Positions 1 through 6,984 of a stretch of 64,000 nucleotides of DNA are shown here, one piece after another. The DNA is taken from contig CAJTDE010000020.1 of the NCBI GenBank assembly GCA_910574835.1, forward strand, positions 16,633-80,632. The letters run 5' to 3'. The notes under the pieces were generated by a model that saw only the letters and a program-made list of their open reading frames with translations, searched no databases and was not told where the DNA came from. The translations under genes were made by a program, and so were the position numbers. Every line of letters starts with the position of its first letter. The first letter of the stretch is position 1. The DNA is from Clostridia bacterium (GTDB lineage: Bacteria; Bacillota; Clostridia; Lachnospirales; Lachnospiraceae).

Positions 1-305
<305 letters not shown>

Positions 306-315
306 CTATTATTAT

Positions 316-590
316 AGTCGCTGCGCGACAGCACTAAAGGGTAAAGTCGCTTCGACACACCTGTTATGAGAGAAACTTTTATTCGAAAGGACACTCATAA
401 AAGTTCCTCTCGTGTGCCTTTGCAACTTTACCAGTATAGTCGCTGCGCGACAGCACTAAAGGGTAAAGTCGCTTCGACACACCTGTTATGAGAGAAACTT
501 TTATTCGAAAGGACACTCATAAAAGTTCCTCTCGTGTGCCTTTGCAACTTTACCGGTATAGTCGCTGCGCGACAGCACTAAAGGGTAAAG
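316..590 (-). repeat. Tandem array of the 117-bp hairpin repeat (family 1), 2.25 copies
   Basis: Two nearly identical copies (316-432 and 438-554) and the first 31 bases of a third (560-590) repeat with a period of 122 bp. Each copy has a small GTCGC/GCGAC hairpin followed by a long imperfect hairpin with outer arms GGTAAAG.../...CTTTACC and inner arms around AAACTTTTAT/ATAAAAGTT. The array fills the whole gap between the antiterminator stop and the PTS ribosome binding site. The same element occurs at 31745, 49841 and 58968. This is the only tandem array in the window. Confidence 0.92.
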
Positions 591-600
591 AAATATTTTT

Positions 601-1437
601 CTAAACCTTTGTTGTAACCCGGCGGATGTGAATGGTGAGATATATTAACTCATCCTCCGAAAGATCCTGAGCAAATTCTTTCCTCATATAATCCCTGACC
701 TTCAGTGCACATCGGTACTCATTGGGATACTGCTCTTTCAGCATCAAAATAAAGCTTTTCTCCTCATCATCTATCTCCGTTCCGCTGAATACACGCTGAA
801 CAAAAAATTTCAGATGGGTGATAAACCGCTCATAGTGAAGAGAATATTCATCCAGTTCCATCTGGAAATGGTATTTCACTATGGTCAGTATCTGCTGAAT
901 GATCTTCGTGGCCTCCGCCGTCTGCTCCATCCCCGTAAAATCCATCGTGGCATTGACCAAGTGAAGGGCGATAAAACCTGCCTCATCCTCAGGCAATACA
1001 ATGCCAAGGCGCTTTTCAATCATGGCCAGGGCTTCCTTTCCCACCAGATATTCATGATTGTAGAAGCGCTTAATCTCCCAGAGAAGTGCATTTTTCAGAG
1101 TGAGTCCCTGCTGAATACGGCCGATGGCAAAGCTGATGTGATCCGTAAGAGTCAGATAAATATTGTCATTGAGCTTTTTCCCCAATGACGCCTTTGCATA
1201 GCTGATAATGTCATTGGTCAGTTGAATATGCTCCAGGGGCACCTTTTCCAGAAGCTCGGTGAGCTTATTGGAGGTGGTTTTATCAATATTGGTATAAATC
1301 TTTTCCACCAAAGACTCCTCCACTTCATCCCCCGGCTTTTTCTTAAACCCGATACCGCAGCCCATCACCAATACCTCTTGGTTCTTTGCATCATAGGACT
1401 TTATGATATTGTTGTTAATGACCTTTATGACTTTCAT
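601..1437 (-). CDS. BglG/LicT-family transcriptional antiterminator
   Basis: RNA-binding antiterminator of 278 residues that stabilises a RAT hairpin in a leader RNA so that transcription continues past an overlapping terminator. Visible parts are an N-terminal CAT RNA-binding domain (about residues 1-60, starting MKVIKVINNNIIKS) and two PRD domains (about 65-170 and 175-278). Conserved His residues that PTS proteins normally phosphorylate are seen in LTDHISFAIGR and HEYLVG of PRD1 and in HYERFITHLKFF and LTIHIRRV of PRD2. The start at 1437 (MKVIKV) was chosen because family members begin there; in-frame ATGs exist at 1443 and 1476. A RAT and terminator lie directly upstream, so the gene probably controls its own read-through. 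The PTS gene follows it. Confidence 0.93.
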   Translation of the reverse strand: MKVIKVINNNIIKSYDAKNQEVLVMGCGIGFKKKPGDEVEESLVEKIYTNIDKTTSNKLTELLEKVPLEHIQLTNDIISYAKASLGKKLNDNIYLTLTDHISFAIGRIQQGLTLKNALLWEIKRFYNHEYLVGKEALAMIEKRLGIVLPEDEAGFIALHLVNATMDFTGMEQTAEATKIIQQILTIVKYHFQMELDEYSLHYERFITHLKFFVQRVFSGTEIDDEEKSFILMLKEQYPNEYRCALKVRDYMRKEFAQDLSEDELIYLTIHIRRVTTKV

Positions 1438-1480
1438 TCCCATCCGCTGCTTCACCGCCGTTTCTTTCGGATACAAGAAA

Positions 1481-1536
1481 AGGCCATACCTTTCTCTTGT
1501 ATCGACTCATCAATCGTTAAGAGAATGGTATAGCCT
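1481..1536 (-). terminator. Leader terminator overlapping the RAT
   Basis: On the minus strand, bases 1536-1519 pair with 1498-1481 to give an 18-bp stem with one G-U pair and one mismatch. A U-rich tract (TTTTCTTGT) follows. The 5' arm shares the bases 1527-1536 with the RAT, so the two structures exclude each other, as expected for a BglG/SacT-type switch. Formation of the RAT with its bound protein would allow transcription into the antiterminator and PTS genes. Confidence 0.88.
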
Positions 1537-1555
1537 GCTTTACCAGTAACAATCC
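1527..1555 (-). promoter_or_regulatory. RAT (ribonucleic antiterminator) sequence
   Basis: The minus strand reads GGATTGTTACTGGTAAAG then CAGGCTATACC. This matches the known BglG/SacY/LicT RAT consensus (GGATTGTTACTG...GCAGGCAAAACC) almost throughout. It sits between a sigma-A promoter and the antiterminator gene, and its 3' end overlaps the terminator stem. Confidence 0.93.
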
Positions 1556-1574
1556 ATCTGTAATAACTGCACAT

Positions 1575-1603
1575 ATTCTAGCATGTTACAGTTTTTCTGT
1601 CAA
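1575..1603 (-). promoter_or_regulatory. Sigma-A promoter of the antiterminator-PTS operon
   Basis: The minus strand shows TTGACA (1603-1598), a 17-bp spacer and TAGAAT (1580-1575). Transcription would start about 10 bases before the RAT, so the RAT lies at the very 5' end of the leader RNA. Confidence 0.85.
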
Positions 1604-1683
1604 TTGGACTGCAACAGAAAATTGTATTTCGTTGTTTTTCACAATTATGGAGCATAAATTTTGGTTAAAAAAACAACTCCTCT

Positions 1684-2466
1684 TTAAAATCCTCCCCTGT
1701 GATGGCCTCCATGCCCCCCGTGATGGCCGGAATTGCCGTCGCCCGACTGCGTCTGGCTGCCATTTCCTCCATGTCTGCGGCATCCCTCTATCCGGTTCTG
1801 AAGCTCTCCCATCGTCATGCCGTGGCAATCCTCCACCGTAACGCTTCCGTCATACTCGGACAGCTCCTGATAAGCCCGATACTTTCCGAAAGACATTGCA
1901 TGCTGGTGAGCTTCCTCCATACACTCTTTATCACTTACATAAGTCAGCACCGCAGCGCTCCGGGGCGAGGAAATTCCTGCAAGCTTCTGCGTGACGGCCT
2001 CCGCATTTTCGGAAACTACGGTAAATACCAAAAGGGAATTTTCCGAAAGATAGTTCTCCGCCGTCTCAAAATCCAGAAGCAGGCCCACGGCCTTGGGATA
2101 AGGCAGATTCTTAAGCTCTACTTGCTCAAGAATCTTCTGTCCGTCCTCATTGTATGCATTTGCCGAAACCACTCTGCCCAGGCGGTTGATGCCCAGCTCA
2201 ATAGAGGGATTGACGTCAATGCTCACATAGGTAACAGGTCTGCCGTAGAAGGTATAACCTCCGGTCCCAATCAGCAGAAGCAGGCAGGCCAGCGCAAGCG
2301 CGAAGCGCGGCGCGTACATTCTGTGACCCATTCTATTCCCAGTCTTGTTTCCGGTTCGCTCCCCGTCTCTTTTTGCCTCCCGCCGTTCTTCCAGATAGCG
2401 CAGCGTACCGGCCTTAAGCTCGTTGGATGCTTTTATGCTGTTCATGCTTTTTTGAAGCTTATTCAT
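1684..2466 (-). CDS. RsgI-type anti-sigma factor with Gly/His-rich tail
   Basis: A 260-residue single-pass membrane protein. The cytoplasmic N-terminus (about 1-50) is followed by a membrane segment (FALALACLLLLIGTGG) and an extracytoplasmic region that opens YVSIDVNPSIELGINRLGRV. That opening is the hallmark of the RsgI N-terminal family, which holds a partner sigma factor. The C-terminus ends in a Gly/His-rich tail (GHHGGHGGHHRGGF). The start at 2466 overlaps the sigma stop codon as ATGA and has GGAGG nine bases upstream; a GTG at 2472 is a poorer choice. It is the last gene of a three-gene group with an ECF sigma and a secreted protein that has a similar His-rich tail. A role in metal or envelope sensing is inference. 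Confidence 0.82.
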   Translation of the reverse strand: MNKLQKSMNSIKASNELKAGTLRYLEERREAKRDGERTGNKTGNRMGHRMYAPRFALALACLLLLIGTGGYTFYGRPVTYVSIDVNPSIELGINRLGRVVSANAYNEDGQKILEQVELKNLPYPKAVGLLLDFETAENYLSENSLLVFTVVSENAEAVTQKLAGISSPRSAAVLTYVSDKECMEEAHQHAMSFGKYRAYQELSEYDGSVTVEDCHGMTMGELQNRIEGCRRHGGNGSQTQSGDGNSGHHGGHGGHHRGGF

Positions 2467-2942
2467 GCCCACTCACCTCCAAGCTGTCTGCGCAGAATTT
2501 CCTTTCCTCTGGAAAGCCAGGTGTAAATGGTGTTTTCCTTTCTTCCCAATATTTTTGCAATCTCCACTGCCGTATATTCTTCATAGTAGAACAGATAAAT
2601 GACATTTCTGTATTTTTCGGGAAGCTGAAGGACAGCCTCCAGAATATCATCGGAAAAGCTGTCCTGTATTTCACTTTCTTCTGCGATTATTTCCAGCGGG
2701 AGGCATTTTCTGTGGGAAAGCTTTCTCAGCCAGTCCGTGCAGGCGTTGATGGTTACACGGATAAACCACGCCTTTTCGTGCTCGCCGCTTGCAAAAGAGC
2801 CTTCATAAAGCAGATATTTCAAATATACGTTTTGAAACACATCCTCCGTGTCGTGGCTGTTCTTCAAATGTACGAAGCAGATTCTCCGCACCATATCCGC
2901 ATATTCTTCCACAACACGGTTCACGTCCGCCGTGCTTTTCAA
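2463..2942 (-). CDS. ECF-type RNA polymerase sigma factor
   Basis: About 159 residues with the two-domain ECF layout. Region 2 spans about residues 10-80 (YADMVRRICFVHLKNSHDTEDVFQNVYLKYL, shown here only as a landmark start YADMVRRICF). Region 4 spans about 100-155, with a helix-turn-helix around TAVEIAKILGRKENTIYTWL. The start is a TTG at 2942, chosen because AAGGAAG lies at good distance; a GTG at 2951 is possible but sits almost on the ribosome binding site. The gene is translationally coupled (ATGA) to the RsgI-like anti-sigma gene and lies 82 bases downstream of the secreted Cys/His-rich protein gene. It probably directs its own operon and responds to whatever releases it from the anti-sigma. 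Confidence 0.88.
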   Translation of the reverse strand: MKSTADVNRVVEEYADMVRRICFVHLKNSHDTEDVFQNVYLKYLLYEGSFASGEHEKAWFIRVTINACTDWLRKLSHRKCLPLEIIAEESEIQDSFSDDILEAVLQLPEKYRNVIYLFYYEEYTAVEIAKILGRKENTIYTWLSRGKEILRRQLGGEWA

Positions 2943-3024
2943 AGGCTCCACTTCCTTTCGGAGCAGCCGATCAATGATGTCTCATGTAATTGCTGTTCCT
3001 TTTGTTATACGGTCTTTGCAATGC

Positions 3025-3576
3025 TTAACGGTGATGACGGCCGCCGTGGTGACCACCGCCGTGATGACCGTAATTGCCGCTGTTGGTATTCCGGCTCGTG
3101 ATTCCATAGCAGCCGCCTCCATACTGGCAGGCGCCGTCTACAATGCAGCCGCCGTCCCAGGGACAGGTTTCGTTCTGATAGCAGGGCGCGCCGCTGCAGA
3201 TGCCTCCGTACTGACAGACGCCGTTCACATCACAGGTATTGTTGCCGGTGCAGTAGCCGTTCGCATAGCAGGCTGCATAGGTCGGTGCCGGTTCCGGCGC
3301 CTGGGCCGGAGCTTCCGGCTGTTCTGCGGGCGCAGTCGTCGCAGTATTGCCGGCTGCCGCGGTAACCGGGGCAACATTGTCTGTTGGCGCAGCATCGGCT
3401 ATTGCATTATCCGCCGTACCGGATTTCTGATTCCTGTTGGCCGTATATGTCACTGTGCGGATACTTTTTGCCCGTCTGGAATGACTGCCGTGATGAGCCT
3501 GAGCCACACCGGACACACTTCCCGCCAGTACAAACGCCAGCGCCAGAGATAACACGATTTTTAAACATCTTTTCAT
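3025..3576 (-). CDS. Secreted Cys-rich protein with Gly/His-rich C-terminus, function unknown
   Basis: A 183-residue protein that I do not recognise. It has a clear Sec signal peptide (MKRCLKIVLSLALAFVLAGS, cleavage near AQA-HH), then a basic and Ala/Pro-rich stretch (AEQPEAPAQAPEPAP). Ten Cys residues follow in a compact region (about residues 115-165) with the sub-motif CQYGG twice. The last 15 residues are Gly/His (GHHGGGHHGGRHHR). The start at 3576 has AGGAGG upstream, carried by a family-2 repeat. It lies upstream of the sigma and anti-sigma genes, and its tail resembles that of the anti-sigma. Metal binding outside the cell is a reasonable inference but is not shown. Confidence 0.75.
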   Translation of the reverse strand: MKRCLKIVLSLALAFVLAGSVSGVAQAHHGSHSRRAKSIRTVTYTANRNQKSGTADNAIADAAPTDNVAPVTAAAGNTATTAPAEQPEAPAQAPEPAPTYAACYANGYCTGNNTCDVNGVCQYGGICSGAPCYQNETCPWDGGCIVDGACQYGGGCYGITSRNTNSGNYGHHGGGHHGGRHHR

Positions 3577-3592
3577 AATGGAAAACCTCCTA

Positions 3593-3720
3593 TTCCAGTT
3601 CCGCAATATCTCCAACAGTACACATGTATGAAATCAATTTCCAGCCGCTTTATGATGCGTCTGTAAATCGATTTGTGTTCTGTTGGATATATTGTTGTTT
3701 CCAGTTCCGCAATATCTGCT
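3593..3720 (-). repeat. Family-2 intergenic repeat ending in GGAACTGGAATAGGAGG
   Basis: On the minus strand a copy of AGATATTGCGGAACTGGAA (3717-3699 region) is followed about 90 bases later by the same words (3611-3593), which run directly into TAGGAGG and the secreted-protein start. Between them lie AAATCGATTTACAG and CTGGAAATTGATTT. A closely matching copy is at 29984-30066, a diverged one at 43749-43830, and short 3' ends at 10553-10570 and 31911-31926. This part of the 383-base gap 3577-3959 holds no gene. Confidence 0.8.
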
Positions 3721-3749
3721 CTAATTCACACTTCATATATAATACGCTC

Positions 3750-3768
3750 AAAGGAATCCGATTCCTTT
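3750..3768. promoter_or_regulatory. Perfect 9-bp inverted repeat, possible operator of the sigma/anti-sigma operon
   Basis: AAAGGAATC-C-GATTCCTTT is a perfect palindrome with one central base. On the minus strand it is followed at once by a TATTATATATG stretch that could be a -10 region, and the secreted-protein gene lies about 170 bases downstream. It may be a repressor site or part of an ECF promoter. The assignment is inference. Confidence 0.4.
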
Positions 3769-3912
3769 CAAAAAAATAATTTTTTTATTTACTCCGCCCT
3801 CTCACCGCCAATACCCATTTTCCAATCCTTGGTTCCATTATATCACCTTACCCGCACGGAAACAATCATAACCTTCCAACATTCCCCGCAAATCTCCGAA
3901 AAAAACGCCGAA

Positions 3913-3946
3913 AAGGGCCTGCCGGCTTATTTCGCCGCAGACCCTT
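3913..3946 (-). terminator. Terminator of the ABC exporter operon
   Basis: AAGGGCCTGCCGGC pairs with GCCGCAGACCCTT around a TTATTTC loop. On the minus strand the hairpin is followed by GTTTTTTTC. It lies 14 bases past the permease stop. The loop-proximal core CTGCCGGCTTATTT...GC(G/C)GCAG is the same REP-like core found at 9224 and at both ends of the 22872-23087 inverted repeat. Confidence 0.85.
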
Positions 3947-3959
3947 CGCTGCCTGAGTT

Positions 3960-6167
3960 TTATATCATAGTATCGTCCCGCAAAACCTCAGCCAGCCGAA
4001 TCTTCCGTATATTTCTCCACCCGAGATAATAAGCCAGCGCCACAGCTCCCAGAATAGCCAGCATAAAAAAACCAATCGGAATAAACGGCGCCACCGCCAA
4101 AAATTCCCCGGCCCCGAGATAACTCAGTTTCAGCATCCCTCTTACCACAAGAACCGCCAAAGGCAGCGTAATAAGAACCGGCCGCCCCGCAATCACCAAA
4201 GCCTCAATGCAGAACATCTTCCGAATCCCCTCCGGCGTCACGCCCACGGACAGATACCGGGCAAATTCCCGTTTTCTCTGGCGCACAAAGCCCAGCGTAT
4301 TCGAAAACACATTGCCGATGCCAATCACAGCAAGAAGCACGCAAAAGCTTCCTAATACCGCTTTCATTCCCTGTATCTGCTTCCCATTCGTCTCATACTC
4401 CCGAATACGGTTCTCACCTTCCGTCTCATAAGCTTTGGCAAGCCTTCCCTCAAGCTCCCTCTGTAAAACATCCAATTCCTCCAAGGTGACGCCCTCCCTG
4501 CCAAGAACACAGAGGGAAACATCCTCCTCCGCGCCTCCAAGCCGCCCCTTAATCTCACTCCACAGCGACGCCGGAACAATATGCACCAGTTCATAATAAT
4601 CAAGGGTCGCGTATTCCTCCCGCAAAGCAGGCTCCTCCTTTGTATAAGCCAGAACCGGGATTTCCGCCGTCATTTCCTCCGCCCCGCTCTGCCTGAGGAC
4701 GCTTGTACCGCTCTCCTTCACATAAGGAACATAATCCGGGTGCCGGAAATCAGGGTTTGTCACATCGCGGATCTGATTGAGAATCACCGCGCCGTCAAGC
4801 CGCTGCTTTGCCCCAATCCGCTCACAATAAGCCAGAAAGCTTGCATCATCCAGAATAACAACCGGCACATTCACCAGCCAGCCGCCTTCCGCCGGTACCG
4901 CCTCATTGCCGGAAGCATGGGAGAACCCGCCGAAAGCCTTCATATCCCCGCTCATTTCCTCCTCCGTGACAATTCGTTTTACTGCTGCCTTCTGATAAAA
5001 AATGGCGTTTTCCACCCCGGGAAGTCCCCGAATTTCCTCCGCATACTCCAGGGTATCCACCTCCGCACCGCGGACCGTCACCATAATATCCCACACATCC
5101 TGATACCGTTCAAAATACGTCTCCCTTGTGCTGATTTCCGCAGTGGCAAAAAAGCACTGCATTATGGTAAATGCCAAAGAAGACAGAACCAAAGACAGAG
5201 AGGCGGTCCGCAGAGATTTCCGCTGCGCCTTCAATGCATTTCCCGCCAGTTCCCCCTCCACTCCGAATAAAAACGTAAGAATACGGGAATTTCTTTTCCG
5301 CTTTAACTGCAATTCTCCTGTATCTTTCATAGACTCCAAAGGCGTGTATCTGCTTAATCTGCGTGCCGGAATCCAAGCGGAAATCCATATGACGGCTGCC
5401 GTGGTCAACAGCGTCACTCCCAAAACCAACGGATGGTATCCGAAAACTGCCGTATGACGGTCCGGAATATCACTCGCCAGCATATTTGTCAGATGCACCA
5501 ATACCATACTGCCGCCAATGCCCAGAAGGTTCCCCGCCAGAACCGGCACGGCGCACAGCGCTGCCGCCTCCTGCAAAAGACATGTCCGAATCTGCTTCGG
5601 CGTTGCCCCGATGCTGGACAAAATACCAAACTGATGAAGCCGCCCGTTCATGGATACCGCAAAGGAATTGTGTATAATCACAATAAGCGATAAGGAAGCC
5701 AATACCAAAACAAACAGGTACATGGGAAACAAAAGCCTCGGCGCCCTGTCCTGAGCGCTGCGCACAAGGTACATAGCCAGAAGCGAATAATGATAGTCCG
5801 TCATTTCCGGCGAAATCCCCACAGCTGCGGCAATTCGGGGCGTGTCCTCAAAAGCCGTTCCCATATGGTCAAAATAGAGATCCAACACAATTTCCTGTCC
5901 TGCGGACTCTTTCTCATTTACAACAGCATCCCTTACATGGGCAAAATTCCGAACGGCTTCTATGGCTTCGCCGTCAAACTCCCCGGTAATACGGCTCTGC
6001 CAGCCGCCTTCCTCCAGTTCAATCCGTTCCACCTCATATTTCCACAGATTGTAAAATTCTCCGCAGAGCAGAGATAAAAGCAATGCGGAAATAAATGCCG
6101 CTGTTATCACGGACATACTTGAAGAGCGATTATGCTTGATATAGCTTGCCGAATAATCTTTCCACAT
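3960..6167 (-). CDS. MacB/FtsX-type ABC transporter permease
   Basis: A 735-residue membrane protein with the layout of large Firmicute FtsX-family permeases. There is one N-terminal membrane segment after a short cytoplasmic part (about residue 22-40) and an extracytoplasmic region. Three central membrane segments follow (about 155-270), including LHQFGILSSIGATPKQIR, the typical FtsX cytoplasmic loop. A second extracytoplasmic domain and three more segments (about 610-720), with REFARYLSVGVTPEGIRKM as the matching second loop, complete it. The start ATG at 6167 has GGAGGTGATTGT upstream; that ribosome binding site lies in the last codons of the ATPase gene. It forms the transporter with the ATPase encoded just before it and is probably controlled by the two-component pair at 6985-9131. 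Export of, or resistance to, an antimicrobial compound is the usual role of such modules, but the substrate here is unknown. Confidence 0.88.
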   Translation of the reverse strand: MWKDYSASYIKHNRSSSMSVITAAFISALLLSLLCGEFYNLWKYEVERIELEEGGWQSRITGEFDGEAIEAVRNFAHVRDAVVNEKESAGQEIVLDLYFDHMGTAFEDTPRIAAAVGISPEMTDYHYSLLAMYLVRSAQDRAPRLLFPMYLFVLVLASLSLIVIIHNSFAVSMNGRLHQFGILSSIGATPKQIRTCLLQEAAALCAVPVLAGNLLGIGGSMVLVHLTNMLASDIPDRHTAVFGYHPLVLGVTLLTTAAVIWISAWIPARRLSRYTPLESMKDTGELQLKRKRNSRILTFLFGVEGELAGNALKAQRKSLRTASLSLVLSSLAFTIMQCFFATAEISTRETYFERYQDVWDIMVTVRGAEVDTLEYAEEIRGLPGVENAIFYQKAAVKRIVTEEEMSGDMKAFGGFSHASGNEAVPAEGGWLVNVPVVILDDASFLAYCERIGAKQRLDGAVILNQIRDVTNPDFRHPDYVPYVKESGTSVLRQSGAEEMTAEIPVLAYTKEEPALREEYATLDYYELVHIVPASLWSEIKGRLGGAEEDVSLCVLGREGVTLEELDVLQRELEGRLAKAYETEGENRIREYETNGKQIQGMKAVLGSFCVLLAVIGIGNVFSNTLGFVRQRKREFARYLSVGVTPEGIRKMFCIEALVIAGRPVLITLPLAVLVVRGMLKLSYLGAGEFLAVAPFIPIGFFMLAILGAVALAYYLGWRNIRKIRLAEVLRDDTMI

Positions 6168-6171
6168 ACAA

Positions 6172-6855
6172 TCACCTCCGCCGCTCATCGCCGATAATGC
6201 GTCCGTCCTCAATGGTGAGAATCCGCTCCGCCTCCAGAGCCGCTTTTTCATCATGGGTGATCAGAATAACGGTCTGATTCAGATTCCGGTTGGAGAGCTT
6301 CAGCATATCCATAATCTCCCTGGAATTTCTCTGATCCAGATTTCCCGTAGGCTCGTCGGCCAGAAGAAGCGCCGGGCGGTAAATCAAAGCCCGCGCAATG
6401 GCAACTCTCTGCTGCTGCCCTCCCGACAGCTGATTAGGCATCGCCTCAAGCCTTTCCGCTATGCCCAGGGTGCTCACCACCTTCTCAAAATATTCCTGAT
6501 TCGGCTTCTTTTTATCCAGAGTCAGGGGCATAAGGATGTTCTTTCTTACCGTAAGGGTGGGAATCAGATTGTAAAACTGATACACCAGCCCCACCTTCCT
6601 GCGCCGGAAAATAGCGGCCTGTGTCTGATTCAGCCCCAGAAGGTCCGTTCCGTCTACGGTAACCTTCCCTTCCGTCGGCTTATCCACGCTGCCGAGAATA
6701 TGCAGTAAGGTGGACTTTCCTGAACCGGAAGCGCCCACAATTGCTGCAAATTCTCCTTTGCTGACTGTCAAATCAATTCCGTCCAGCGCCGTTACCTGAC
6801 TGCTTCCTGAGCCGTAGACCTTTCGGACCCCTTCACACTTTAAAATCTCCATCAT
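6172..6855 (-). CDS. ABC transporter ATP-binding protein, MacB/LolD type
   Basis: 227 residues. Walker A is GASGSGKSTLLH (about 40-51), the signature is LSGGQQQRVAIARAL (about 143-157), Walker B is ALLLADEPTGNLD and the switch His is in LITHDE. The length and the EPTGNLD motif place it in the MacB/LolD subfamily that energises FtsX-type permeases. It ends six bases before the permease start, so the two are translated together. Start choices are adjacent ATGs at 6855 and 6852 behind GGAG. Confidence 0.95.
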   Translation of the reverse strand: MMEILKCEGVRKVYGSGSSQVTALDGIDLTVSKGEFAAIVGASGSGKSTLLHILGSVDKPTEGKVTVDGTDLLGLNQTQAAIFRRRKVGLVYQFYNLIPTLTVRKNILMPLTLDKKKPNQEYFEKVVSTLGIAERLEAMPNQLSGGQQQRVAIARALIYRPALLLADEPTGNLDQRNSREIMDMLKLSNRNLNQTVILITHDEKAALEAERILTIEDGRIIGDERRR

Positions 6856-6984
6856 TATCTCCTTTCGTCTGCTTGCCTGGCTTTTCAGAGCGTACAGGGA
6901 TTCCCAGGCGGTGTATTTCTTCTGTCTGCCTGTCTTTTTGGATTTCCCCTTATAACTTATATTGTAGCAGACGAAAGTTACAGC

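Noticed and set aside
316..590. CRISPR array
   Set aside because: The units are about 117 bp, nearly identical throughout and form one long hairpin. There are no short repeats with unique spacers and no cas genes in the window.
1699..3552. Long plus-strand open frames opposite the sigma, anti-sigma and secreted-protein genes
   Set aside because: They lie antisense to genes with clear domains and ribosome binding sites, and their translations are low-complexity or repetitive.
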